From Chaunax sp. Z400 (lineage: Eukaryota; Chordata; Actinopteri; Lophiiformes; Chaunacidae), in the NCBI GenBank assembly GCA_037577475.1, contig JBAGJB010000137.1, forward strand, positions 532,501 to 596,500: a stretch of DNA of 64,000 bases, read 5' to 3'. The stretch's first letter is position 1, and the number at the start of each line of letters is the position of its first letter. The translations under genes were made by a program, and so were the position numbers. Below are positions 36,150 through 49,201 of this stretch, piece after piece. The notes below the pieces were generated by a model that saw only the letters and a list, made by a program, of their open reading frames with translations, was not told where the DNA came from and ran no database searches.

Positions 36150-39100
36150 ACCATTAATAATCTGAACTGCCCAATAGAGTATCTGAAAACACATAAAATG
36201 ATAAATAATAAATACATGCATTAGTACAATACATAACTGAATCAATAATACGTCAATATAGAGTGTGATTGTTTAGTATGCATATGCTAACAGTGGTATA
36301 CAAAGTGTTACCTGATTCTCTGGCAGCTCTTGTTTCTGCTACCTTGGTGAAGTGACCTGATGTGACTAGGAGGAGCTCTGCTCATTACTGAGGAAGGATG
36401 CAGAGAGCTGAGGCTCTCCTTTAGCCCCAGCAGTGGCCTTGATATGGTCATAACAAGCATGGACCCCTGTTGAATAAGAATAGGTCTTTAGTGGAGGCCT
36501 CCTCAGTAACCAGAATCTGTTTACCATTCTCTGTAAGGCCTCCACATTGGGAATATTTTTCCTCCCGGGAAGGATCCAAACAGGGCATTTGACACTAATG
36601 GGTATATCAGTTATCATCATATATCATTATATTCAACACTACAGTGTATTACGTGTATAATACATTTTCATCTATTGTGATAACCTCAGTTTTACGTATT
36701 TGATGAGGCCAAGGGAAAACTTGGCTGTCAGATTTTTTAAGGCTCCACAAACAGCACACACAACTTTCCATTTCTATTCACTTTCATTAGCTATGCAGAT
36801 GAATGAGTCTCAGCACATACATTATATATTTAAAGTACTGCTTTTCTTTTACTCCAGAGTAAAAGTGGAGTCATTAAAACAAAGTGTGTCTGTCTTCAGT
36901 TCTTCCTAACCAGCAGCAGTGTTTCATTACAGCTCAGTTCATGAGATAATAAAGTGGTGAGGTTCAGGATCTCACCTAAAGAAGAGTTGTTCTTCTAACT
37001 GTAGGTGTGTCCCATTCTGCTACAACTATGCAGTCTGTCCTTGGCCTGGATTAGCAACTAAAAGAGACTAAATAAAGAAATAAGAAATAAAGAAATAAAC
37101 AGAATAACTTTACTCAGCATACCAACTGTTTTGGAAAAGGTTGTAAGATTAGAGAGATCATCTCTGAAGTTTCTCCACATGTTTGTGATGCAACCCAATT
37201 TTAACATTTTGAATATATTATTAAGGAATGCATTTAGAACAGAGTCTTAAGGCGCTACACAGAGGGTGAAAGGCAGTCTGTCCTGTTCAGACCTTGGTGA
37301 TGTCTAAAATGCATGACCCACAGTAGCAAAATACAAACCATTTCTTTTTTTATGACTTAATTTGTATTACTTTTCATATTTAGTACATTAACTACTATTA
37401 ACTATTTCTAATAAGTCATCTGCAGAGGATACGCCTGTACATCCTTGCTCATAGCTCCTTCTCTCAGGCCTTCTCACTCCTCTGGATGCATTTTAAGAAG
37501 TGAAACATCCTTCAAGATAGAACACAGATCAATTTCTGGTTCACATGCAGGAAGATGGAGGAGAGAGGAGATGAAACAGGACAAAATATAGAGAAATGAG
37601 AGGAGGCCTGAAAGCAGAATCAAAATGAAACCACTACTGTATACATTTCATTTTTTTAATGATGTCGCCATGTTTTCCCGCTGCCTAGTATGCACCAAAG
37701 TACTTCCTGAGAACACATGGCACAATAAACCAATCAATGAATGAACAAATAACCTGTTAAATTAAATTGTTGTGAGCAAACTCCACCCAGATGAAGACTG
37801 GGAAATGTGGTTACAAAAAGGAAGTAAGTGACCATTGAGGAAAGGCTTTGTTGTGATATCACATGTATTGAACTGATGGCCCAGATAAGAACAAACAGCA
37901 CCATGTGGTTTGGATCTTATTCTTTGGAATGTAGTTCTTCAGTTTTAGTGTGAGGCAGGTTATGATGTTTAAATGAGAGGGAGCTGGTTGGATGTTTAAA
38001 TTCGTTGCTACCACAAAAACATAACTGTGTCCAATATTATTACCTGTATTACATAGATGTCTAGTTTGCCTACCTCTTGTTGACCAATCAGAAGCAAACA
38101 CATCATCAGTTTTAAATACAGACGACCTGTTCATTGGGCAACATAGAAGAAAGAGGTAAATGTCCCTTTACTGACTGTTTATGAGTTCAACTACTCTAAA
38201 TCTAATGCAAAACCACTTTGTTTTTAATTTAATGATCACATTAATTTGCCTGGCTTCCACAAAGCATTGTCATATTTTGAAAGTTCAGGTAATATTGAGC
38301 AGTTTGTTGCACAGCCAGCAGTAATACAGTCCACAATTAGCACACAAACATCTAGGAAGCACTTGGCTTTGTCCTAAAACCTGAACATTAGAGAATAGTT
38401 CCCTAGCTATGTCAAAAGAAAATCCTGTAAGAATTATTTCTCACTGTTGAATCAGAAATCTTCATCAGCATTCAGGCCTCTGAAAGAAGAAATGGGTGAG
38501 CTTGTGTTCACAGCCTCACATTTCATTGTGTCATCGTGAGATCATCAATCGTTGTATCATTGTAACCAGGAGACAGCACACACTATGATGATCTGCCTCA
38601 TGTTGTTCACCAACACCAGCTGATTGACTGACCCTGTAAACCTGCTCCTAGCATTAGGAATCATGTGTTTATCATGATTTTTCTTTATGGCTGATCTGGA
38701 TCTATTCTTCTGTCATCTAGATTTATTGCTTACCTTCTCATATACATGGAATCCATTTAATGACCAAATCTCTATTGTCTCAGCTAAGTATTGGTGGCGG
38801 TGCCATGTCTCTACCCCCCATATTTGCCCCCCAGCAAATCTCACACATCCAAATGATCCACAATCTGCATTCGCACCCATATTAATGTCAAAAAATACAT
38901 TTGTCCAAGTTACAACCTTACAGAAAAAGTTCAAAATCTGTTGACAAATTTTTGAGATATCGTGCAAACAATCAGACAAACGTAGCAGATCACAAAACCT
39001 GCTCCAACCCTCGTTGACATAGATCAATATGTGTTTGTAGTGTGAACAACAGCCCAAACAACTGGTGTATTCAGTTCATGCTGGGGAACAGTTTGTCTTT

Positions 39101-40110
39101 TTACCTGATAAATAATTAAGCTATCAGAATTGAAATTCATTCTATCAAATGACAAACGGATGAATGTGTGAATAGTTTCAGCCTTTCTTCAGTGTACAGG
39201 TAGGAGCAGCAGCAGTGAATTCAATAGATGGTGTCATTGCTCAACTTACCAGCAAACCACCTCCATGACCAAAACTCTGTTTATTGGTCAAACTCAGAGT
39301 TTCATAGGGACATTATGAAACTGTATGTAGCTGTAAACACATAAACCCTTTGTGTGACTATGAGGAGTAAATCCTGTAATACTGGAAAAGTATCAGGAGA
39401 ACTGAGATGTCTCCAGGGAGCATCCATAATGACTTTGGTAAATAGTTTTTAAATATTGTCTTGGTTTTAATGTCATACTTTTGAAAATGATAGTTGTGTG
39501 TCAAAGCTGTGGCTAAACATCTTTTCCACAGCAGGCACCAAGGTTGTGTGTTTCTGTGTGTCCCCATGAAACATGGAAGTTTTTCATTCAAGTTGAATAT
39601 TTTTAACTCACTGAATACTCTTTGCATTGACTTTATATAATTACACCACACAAAAATTGCTTCATGTTTGGTGTGAACACACGAGAACTGTTTTCAACAG
39701 ACATTATGTCTGGAGAGATTTAAGTCTGTTGGACTTCAACAGATATTTCCTGTAAAAGACAGGAAATATACAGAAACAGAAACTGGATAGCGAGCTGCTC
39801 CGTTCTGCCATTGTGACTTTAACACACAACGGTGAGGCTCGATAAAGGTGTAAGGGGACTGCCTTGAACAGACCTTCTTCCTCAGGTGGGTTCAGTGGCA
39901 GCCTCTGCTCCCGTAGCCCAGCTTGGGTCACTCGTATGTTGGACTGAGTCCTCGCATGCAGCTGGGGAACAGGACAGCAGGATCTCCCCGCTAAAACTTG
40001 ACTAATGTCGTTAGTAGTTAGTTATGTAATGTGGTTGTTTTTAGTTGGTGACAAGTCATTTTAAATGATGTTACTGTATGACTGTACTAGAGCAGCCTTA
40101 CGCAAGCTTA
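36150..40110. other. Gene-free interval between LINE and Tc1-like element
   Basis: No exon is supported on either strand, and the first naa15 exon(s) are not found here. One old repeat copy lies at 38.64-38.84 kb (see 3.13 kb). The rest is unassigned. Confidence 0.55.
38640..38845. repeat. Dispersed repeat shared with 3.13-3.33 kb
   Basis: Shares ordered words with 3.13-3.33 kb, including 'catgtgtttatcatgat', 'attgcttacctt', 'attggtggcggtgcc' and 'atgtctct'. Flank words suggest the same element in the same orientation. Confidence 0.5.
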
Positions 40111-40113
40111 TTA

Positions 40114-41385
40114 TACTGAACAAAAATATAAACGCAACACTTTTGTTGTTGATTGTGGCCTGTGGAATGTCGGTCCACTCCTCTTCAATGGCTGTGCGAA
40201 GTTACTGGATATTGGCAGGAACTGGAACACGCTGTCATATACACCGATCCAGAGCATCCCAAACATGCTCAATGGGTGACATGTCCGGGGAGTATGGAGG
40301 CCATGCAAGGACTGGGATGTTTTCAGCTTCCAGGAATTGTGTACAGATCCTTGCAACGTGGGGCCGTGCATTATAATGCTGCAACATGAGGTGATGGTGG
40401 TGGATGAATGGCACAACAACGGGCCTCAGGATCTCGTCACGGTATCTCTGTGCATTCACAATGCCATCAATAAAATGCACCTGTGTTGGTTGTCCGTAGC
40501 ATATGCCTGCCCATACCATAACCCCACCGCCACCATGGGACACTCTATTCACAACGTTGACATCAGCAAACCGCTCACCCACATGACGCCATACACGCTG
40601 TCTGCCATCTGCCCGGTACAGTGAAAACCGGGATTCATCCGTGAAGAGAACACTTCTCCAAAGTGACAGACACCATCGAAGGTGAGCATTTGCCCACTCA
40701 AGTCGGTTACGACGACGAACTGCAGTCAGGTCAAGACCCCGGTGAGGACGACGAGCATGCAGATGAGCTTCCCTGAGACGGTTTCTGACAGTTTGTGCAG
40801 AAATTCTTTGGTTATGCAAACCAATTGTTGCATCAGCTGTCCGGGTGGCTGGTCTCAGACGATCTTGCAGGGGAAGATGCCGGATGTGGAGGTCCTGGCT
40901 GGCGTGGTTACACGTGGTCTGCGTTTGTCAGGCCGGTTGGATGCACTGCCAAAGTCTCGGAAACGACTTTGGAGACGGCTTATGGGAGAGAAATGAACAT
41001 TCAATTCACGGGCAACAGCTCTGGTGGACATTCCTGCAGTCAGCATGCCAATTGCACGCTCCCTCACAACTTGCGACATCTGTGGCGTTGTGCTGTGTGA
41101 TGAAACTGCACATTTTAGAGTGGCCTTTTATTGTGACCAACCTAAGGCACACCTGTGCAATAATCATGCTGTCTAATCAGCATCTTGATATGCCACACCT
41201 GTCAGGTGGATGGATTATCTCTGCAAAGGAGAAGTGCTCACTAACACAGATTTAAACAAGTTTGTGAACAAAATTTGAGAGAAATGGGCCTTTTGTGTAC
41301 ATAGAAAAAGTTTTAGATCTTTGCTTTCAACACATGAAAAATTGGAGCTGAAACAAAAGTGTTGCGTTTATAATTTTGTTCAGTA
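40114..41385 (-). mobile_element. Near-full-length Tc1/mariner-like transposon, inactivated
   Basis: Matching inverted ends ('ctgaacaaaaatataaacgc' left, its near-complement 'gcgtttataattttgttcag' right) are flanked by TA at 40114-40115 and 41384-41385. The element is 1268 bases. The minus strand encodes a transposase in pieces. The N-terminal paired-like domain is at 41079-40855 (RERAIGMLTAGMSTRAVARE), and the catalytic core at 40819-40235 (VLFTDESRFSLYRADGRQRV ... GGGVMVWAGI ... SPIEHVWD). A frameshift separates them, and a second shifts the C-terminus. The second catalytic Asp is replaced: LQHYNARPHVA instead of the usual HDNARPH. It is dead but recent enough for its ends to match well. 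Confidence 0.93.
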
Positions 41386-41626
41386 TATATATCTGTAACT
41401 CTCAGCAGCATCATCAGTTATTGAACACACTGATGGTGAATACCTATTTAGTTTCTCACATGCATCATTTATATGACAGAAACTGTATATGTTCTTTCTT
41501 GGTCCTATTCAGTTTCTTCACATATATACTTTATATTTAGCACAAAAATAGATGGATGGAAACATGAATTATGATAATAGTTCATTCATCATTCATATTT
41601 ATTGTCATCAAAAGGGAGTTAACTAA

Positions 41627-41950
<324 letters not shown>

Positions 41951-42149
41951 TGATTTCATCTGTCAAACAACAGTTTGATATTCAGTTAAACACTACAGCT
42001 GCTGACTTTACCCTCAAACAACTTCAAGAAGTTGCTCTTTAACTTCATTTAACACCCACTTCATTTTTTTGTCACAGCATAAACCTGTCTATAAATTCAT
42101 CCTGTCTCTTCATTTATGTGTTTGTTGGTTAGCACATATAAACACCTAG

Positions 42150-42365
<216 letters not shown>

Positions 42366-44094
42366 TGATGGGTTTAAAAATGGAACCGCTCAGATTAAAG
42401 GTCTTAATGGAGGTTTGCAGATAATCAAACATAACCATATTGTTTACAATTGTGTGTGCTCTCTCTAGGAGACGCGGTACCAGCTGCTGCAGCTCCGTCC
42501 AGCCCAGCGGGCCTCGTGGATCGGATATGCTGTCGCCTATCACCTCTTAGAGGACTTTGAGATGGCTGCCAAGATTGTTGAGGAGTTCCGCAAAACGCAA
42601 CAGGTAGACCTGCTCTGTAGACTCAACAGAGTTTTCTACATACTGTAGATCTAAGATCCACTCTCACAAAACTAAAGCCCAATTATCTCAGGGATCAGCA
42701 TGGCAACAGCAGGTGGGGACTGAAATATTCACTGTGCTGTTTAGTAATGTTTAGGCATGTTAGCCAATCTTGGAATTACAGAATGTGATTTGTTTCATGC
42801 ATGGACATGCAGCTAGATGAAAAGTCCTATCTTAGATCCTGCATGGGGACCATCTGGGAGAGTCGGCAAGTAGGACCGCTAACTGAAGCTCCTTTTACAC
42901 AGCCTGTTCATGCCGGGTTTATTGCACCTTTAACCTGTCATGCTGTTCTGTATAGATGTTACAAAAGCACAGATGAAGACCCATCATCTGTCATGAATTA
43001 AAAATTTTGGTCATTGTTCCACCTCTGTATGAAAGGTGTGACCTGGTGAGATAACAGGACAGCCCAGTTTTTACTGTTGATGCATCAACACCAACTTCAA
43101 TGTTGATATAACTCTGGAACTCAGAACTGAGTGTTCAGGGGTTTCATCCCTGCAGGGTGGAGCTGAAGGTGATAAATACCTGTGACTACTGCAGTCTTTT
43201 GACTTGAGAATGAATCCATTCCACTGACAACAAAAGCAAGATATTAGTGGGTATTAGTGGAGTTCTTTCTCCAGGCTGAAAGGAGTATTAGATATTTTTT
43301 ACCCTTTTCTCTTCGGTGTGTTCATACAGACGTCTCCAGACAAGGTGGACTATGAGTACAGTGAACTGCTACTGTATCAAAACCAGGTTCTGAGGGAGGC
43401 TGACCTGCACAAGGAGGCTCTCGATCACCTCAACACCTACGAGAAACAGATCTGTGACAAACTGGCAGTGGAGGAGACAAGAGGTGGGTGGATGCTATCC
43501 TACGTTAAGTTTGTGTGTTCAGGTAGAGCTGCTCCAAAGGTCAGTAAGTTCCTCAGCGTTCCCTGGACACAACGTTCCCCTGCTGCCCTGAAGAAAACAC
43601 ATCTTTTTCATCTGTCACTTCTAGTCCCATCTAACTGCAGGATTTAAGATGCACTCTTCATGTTTCAGTGCAGCTTTGTGTGTAGTTGGTGCTGAAATTG
43701 TGTTTTTGGATATAAATCCATATATCCAGTATTAGATTTGTGTCATTTGTCTCATTCACCAGTGACTTATTGGCCATACATGCATTCCACTGTAACTCTG
43801 AGGAACTAAGATACTGTCATATTGTCAATAATAAAACTCAGATGTCAGTAACGCTTCATCGTCAGACTGTTGAAATGCCCATCTCTAGTTTCTACAGACG
43901 TAACGGTCTTTGACAGCTGAACTATATCGGCATACAGGTGGACACAAATCTTTGTCCATTTTTACATGAACTAATTGAAGTGTAAAGCTCTCATACAGTA
44001 GATCTAAATGTCATGGAGGGATCCTCCATTTGTGAAGGATATAGTACAAAGCAAGGTAGACATGTTTACACAGCTTTTTCAAGGCGGGACTGGT

Positions 44095-44295
44095 GGTTAT
44101 TCCACCCTGATGTTTTGTATAAACACAATGAAGGCTTACGGTGGGTTTGTGTGTCTTTTGCTAGTGGAACCCCAGCTTGCTATTTAAAATCACACACCGG
44201 AGTGGCTTTACTCCACCGTTGTCTTGTTCAGTGCAAACGAACAAAACGTGTCATAGAGAAGGGACTATTTTGTGGTGTCTGTCTAAAACAAGCTA
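44095..44295 (+). repeat. Dispersed repeat, inverted partner of 31.43-31.60 kb
   Basis: Carries 'tttgctagtggaacccc' and 'gcttgctatttaaaatcaca', homologous to the reverse strand at 31.5 kb. It sits in the interval where the missing naa15 exons should be. Confidence 0.6.
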
Positions 44296-44675
44296 TAGCC
44301 AGGCTTTCATTGCATCAGCCGCCTCAATAAGACCTAAAACCCCCGTTAACGAATAGATACGAGTATCACAAGAGAGGTTATGAGTTTTCTTGGTCAACTC
44401 TGGCTTTCTGCTTCAGCTTTTGAATGGTGTTTAGTGCATCGTTTGATGCTTCTTCCTTACAAAATGTGTCTTAGGTAGGTGTCCTACTGCAGTCTGTAGG
44501 AACAGGGTGTGATAATGTGAACAATATAAAAAAATACTACAGCAAAGTCTGTCATACTAATGCTGCACCTGACAGACCAGGTTTACTTATGTTGTTTTAT
44601 TTTTATGTGTCTTAGGCAGTGCTTTGTTTGGGGCGCCAGAGAGATCTGAAACCTTTCAATGGGGTGAAATGACTA

Positions 44676-44851
44676 ATGTGTGTGTGTGCGTGTGTCTGTG
44701 TGTGTGTGTGTCTGTGTGTCTGTGTGTGTGTGTGTCTGTGTGTGTGTCTGTGTGTGTGTGTGTCACACAGACACTCACACATCACACACACACAGACACA
44801 CAGACACACACACACACAGACACACACACACACAGACACACACTCACACAT

Positions 44852-44890
<39 letters not shown>

Positions 44891-44911
44891 ACACACACAC
44901 ACACACACACA

Positions 44912-44958
<47 letters not shown>

Positions 44959-44970
44959 ACACTCACACAT

Positions 44971-45009
<39 letters not shown>

Positions 45010-45399
45010 ACACACACACACACACACAGACACACACACACACAGACACACACTCACACATCACATACACACACACACTCACACATCACACACACACACA
45101 CTCACACATCACACACACACACACATCACTCACACACGACACACACACAGACACACACTCACACATCACACACACACGACACACACACACACACACTCAC
45201 ACATCACTCACATACACACACGACACACACACACACACACACTCACACATCACATACACACACACACTCACACATCACACACACACGACACACACACACA
45301 CACACTCACACATCACTCACATACACACACGACACACACACACACACACACTCACACATCACACACACACACACACTCACACATCACTCACACACACGA

Positions 45400-45432
<33 letters not shown>

Positions 45433-45628
45433 ATCACATACACACACACACTCACACATCACACACACACGACACACACACACACACACTCACACATCAC
45501 TCACACACACGACACACACACACACACACTCACACATCACATACACACACACACTCACACATCACACACACACGACACACACTCACACATCACACACACA
45601 CGACACACACACGACACACACTCACACA

Positions 45629-45667
<39 letters not shown>
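44676..45667. repeat. 1-kb (GT)n to (CA)n inverted dinucleotide array
   Basis: 44676-44762 is GT-type and 44763-45667 is CA-type. The strand switch 'gtgtgtcacacag' gives about 85 bases that can fold on the following CA arm. In the CA part, blocks with 'cactcacacatcac' and 'cacgacacac' recur at about 60-base spacing, showing higher-order duplication. All long His/Thr or Cys/Val reading frames here are artefacts of the repeat. Confidence 0.97.
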
Positions 45668-45670
<3 letters not shown>

Positions 45671-46954
45671 CCCTTTGCTACGATGTCTGAGACGCCTGTA
45701 ATTGTAACCATCAAATGTTATGTTATACTGTGAAAGCTGTAACCTCTGCAGCCGTACACATCCCATCTCTAGCGCCACAAAAGTGTTTTTATTCTATTTT
45801 AGCAGGTGAGTTGCTAGATGTACTAACCTGAGGTTACAGACTATCCTTACTTTGAGCCCTCATCAGCATCCATGAAGCCGATCCTTTCCTTACTCCCCTG
45901 GGCTGTTTCCACCTCAGCTGGTGTTGCCCTGCTGCTGTCCTGTTCACATACCAGTGAAGTGTGAGAGAATGTAGAGATGATGAACTGATTCCACATGTCC
46001 TTCATGAGTCTGACAGTGTTATGACTCAGTACTAGATGGGTGGAGTTTTTCTGGTGCTGTGTGTTTAGCTGCATGCTGCTGCATTAACACAGCAGCTGTT
46101 TCTTCAGACTTTTCATCTGAAACACTCATAATCAGTGTGTCTCTCTTTATTCCCAGCTGCTAAGATGATGGTCTACCTGGAGCCTTCCTCTGACAAGATG
46201 GCCTGTGAGATAGCTACAGCCCTGGATGAGTCGCTGTGTGGGAGAAGCATACAGGTGGGTGGTGCAATCTGTGGTTCAGAACATGTCACACAGTTCCGGT
46301 GAACTAACTGTGTGTTTGCGTCAGATCTGTACCGATGTGCTGGAGGCTTTGCGTGGCGGGCAGCTAGGCGAGGACCAGCAGAAGGCTGCTGAGGTTTACC
46401 GAGCCGCCTGCCACAACATCTACCCCTACAGCCTGGCCTTCATGCCTCCTGGCTACCAAGACAACAGCACCACAATCAGTGCCAACGGCGACCTGTCGGC
46501 AGGAGAGCACGATGACATGGCAAACGAAATGTGAGCTCTGAGGAGGAGGAGGAGGTGCGAGCACGCCGCCAGATGCCACCATTGCCCGACTCCCCCATCC
46601 CCCAGACCCTGGGCTATGGCTGCTGTGAGTTGCCCTCACATTGCACTGATCTGGATGGACTGAGCGCCACAGGAGAAGGACCTGAGCCAGCACGGGGAGG
46701 GAGGCGAGGCCCATTTATCTTTTTTAGACAATAAGACAGATCCTGCCCACAGCTGCTCTGGAACTGAATAAAGACTGACAGATACGGTTTGGAGAGGCAA
46801 AAGAAGAGTCTGAGAAAAGTGGACACTGGCAGGCAAAGATGGCTTCTGTAAACACAGTCTAGGTTTTCTATAACTCCTGTGTTTTCACGCCATGTCCTTC
46901 TCGAAGGTGCTTCTGCTTCTCACATTTTTAAAAGTAATTTATATATTACAAATT

Positions 46955-46960
46955 AATAAA
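46955..46960 (+). terminator. Polyadenylation signal after the naa15 fragment
   Basis: AATAAA 421 bases after the naa15 stop. A second AATAAA is at 46767-46772. Either could end the 3' UTR if the locus is transcribed. Confidence 0.5.
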
Positions 46961-48054
46961 ACAATGGTTGCAAAACCAAACCAAGTCATTCTGATGTTTG
47001 TGCTGATGGGAGGGTGTTGTTCAGAATGAGCTGCTGAACAGGAAGAAGAGAAATGCTGCTGTTCTGAATGAGCTGCCTTTAAATGTCAGAGATTATAGGA
47101 AGGCCTTGGCATGTCTGCACCTCTTCAGTTTGATGTGGTGGGAGAAGACTGAGCTATCCATAGAGCCCACTTATTCTCAGCTTAACCTGATCCTATTAAT
47201 CAACCACCAAGGAGTTGAGTAAAACTGAATGGATTGTGCCGACATCCAGGTAGAGCAAACTAGATCTAATAAAATGGTACAATCTTTAGTTTGGAAGAAA
47301 AGAATTTACTCTGGCAAGCAATCAGTCATTCTACATAATGGATGATGCATATGTGTCCAGAGCTCTGGGAAATGTCTTTAGTGTGTTTCACATCTCAGCC
47401 CTGAAGAGCACAGACCCAAGATCTCACTAAACAGGTCAGTAAAAGGGCATGTGGCAAAAAAATAATCCCATTCATAAAACCATGTTCACCCTATAAAGGC
47501 TGGGGCATGGAAATGAGCCTGATGAGTGGTTCTGTACAGTGAATCATGGCAGCAACCAAGAGGAAGAGGAGTTCTGACTGGACGTGCTTGTGGGTGATGA
47601 AGGTTGAAAAGCAGGCGTTAACTCTTTTTCACGTAGTTTTCTAGAAACGCCTGTACATCTATCAAGCAGCATTACTCATGAGTTTCACAGCAGTATTTAT
47701 TTACACTCAGAGGTATTAGAAAAAGGGCGTTTTGTTATGAAGTTGTCCATTAAGATTAGGACTCGATAAGGAGTGTGATGATGGAGGGCTGAAGGTGGAG
47801 CATCTTCACTCTAGTGACACAAAAACTACCTGAAAACTAAAATCATACTTGGTGATATATGTACGGTATTTGCTCTGCTATTCTTTAATGGTATTTGATA
47901 TGTGGGATTACTGCCACTGATGATGTCATCAGTTATTTACCATACAGTGTAGCCCTCCCCTCTGTGCTCCATCGGTGGAGGATGTGATGGCGCTGATGAA
48001 ACATTAAACAGACTTAGAATAGTTGATCACTTCAGGCACAATTAACATTGCTGG
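46961..48054. other. Intergenic, no gene seen
   Basis: No exon, RNA gene or recognisable repeat could be supported in this roughly 1.1-kb stretch. Confidence 0.5.
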
Positions 48055-48357
48055 TTTAAATGGTAACAGGACTGTACTTATATGTCACCTTTCTAGTCTG
48101 ACTGACCAATCAAAGCTTTACAACTGCAGCCAGCATTCACCCATTCACACCAACATTCATACAGTGGTGACATTCAAACCATGCAAGGCTCCAGCTGCTC
48201 ATTAGGAGCAGTAACCATTCACACAAACACTCACACACCTCTGGAACAGATGGAGCAAACTGGGGTTCAGTATCTGCCCAAGGACACTTCAACATGTAGA
48301 CTGCAGGGGCTGGGGATCGAACCACCGACCTTCTGATATGTGGACGACTGCCCCCAA
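48055..48357 (-). mobile_element. tRNA-derived SINE (third copy)
   Basis: On the minus strand it shows box B 'ggttcgatcccc' and then 'tgtccttgggcagatactg'. It has the same body as the 5.6-kb and 24.3-kb copies, including 'gggtgaatgctggc' and an end near 'aaatgg'. The tRNA-like 5' end is shortened and there is no 5S head. Confidence 0.8.
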
Positions 48358-49200
48358 TCATCATATCATAAACTTTAAATGTTCATGATAACCTGGATCT
48401 ATAATTACCATATTAAATGAAATTAAATGTGAGGCATCATATGATCTGGGAACAGTTCACTGCCTCAGCATCACCAAATGATTCATTAGTATGAGTTTTG
48501 ATACAGGAGTTTCCTCAAACTACTCAAAACTGACTCATCAGTTCTTTAATGGTACTGAATATTTGTGTTAAACTACAGCTGGGATTTAACATGTATGTTA
48601 AGGGTAAGAATGAATGTTTCACTGTCTTTCATGACTATTTCTATGTTTTATGTTGACAAATATGACCTGATATCAGACCACCTCTTTTCACCTTCTTTTG
48701 CTATGAAAGGGAACAAACATGCATAGGAGGGTCCTGCCTCGGTGGAGGTTTCTTAGTTCCTCCACAGGAGCACCTGCTGATGCTGCAGCCAATGAAAAAG
48801 CCACAGACGTGAGAGCAGAGGGAACGTACCCCCCTGTAAAAAAGCTATTTGTCCCTCCAACAAATAATTTATAAAGTATGAGCACAATAGGGATAATAAT
48901 TAAAAATGTGTATTTAACAGAAGACACTTTATAATAATTCACAAACAAGCACATCACATGTTGAAGGTTTTCATGTATCCTGCTCAGTGGTCTGAACCGC
49001 TGAAGAGCAGACATACGTCATCACTACGTCTCCTTTAGATGGAAACAACGTCAACATGAAAAAAACAGCAGCACTTTGTGCACATCAAACAAATCCACTT
49101 TATGATTTTCTTTACTTCTCCAAAGAGTGAAGGACAGTAGAAGAAGAGGTGTGGTGTCAGGTCATCCACAGAGAGGATGAGGATGTAAACTGTGGACCAG
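48358..49200. other. Intergenic, no gene seen
   Basis: No coding exon is supported. A minus-strand reading frame at 48688-49014 has no recognisable domain and is considered chance. Confidence 0.5.
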
Positions 49201-49201
49201 G

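Noticed and set aside
44612..45733. Very long reading frames (up to 369 codons) rich in His/Thr or Cys/Val
   Set aside because: They are translations of the (GT)n/(CA)n microsatellite, which has no stops in any frame; composition is fully explained by the repeat.
48688..49014. 108-codon minus-strand frame
   Set aside because: No recognisable domain, no splice context and no conservation clue; chance frame in intergenic DNA.
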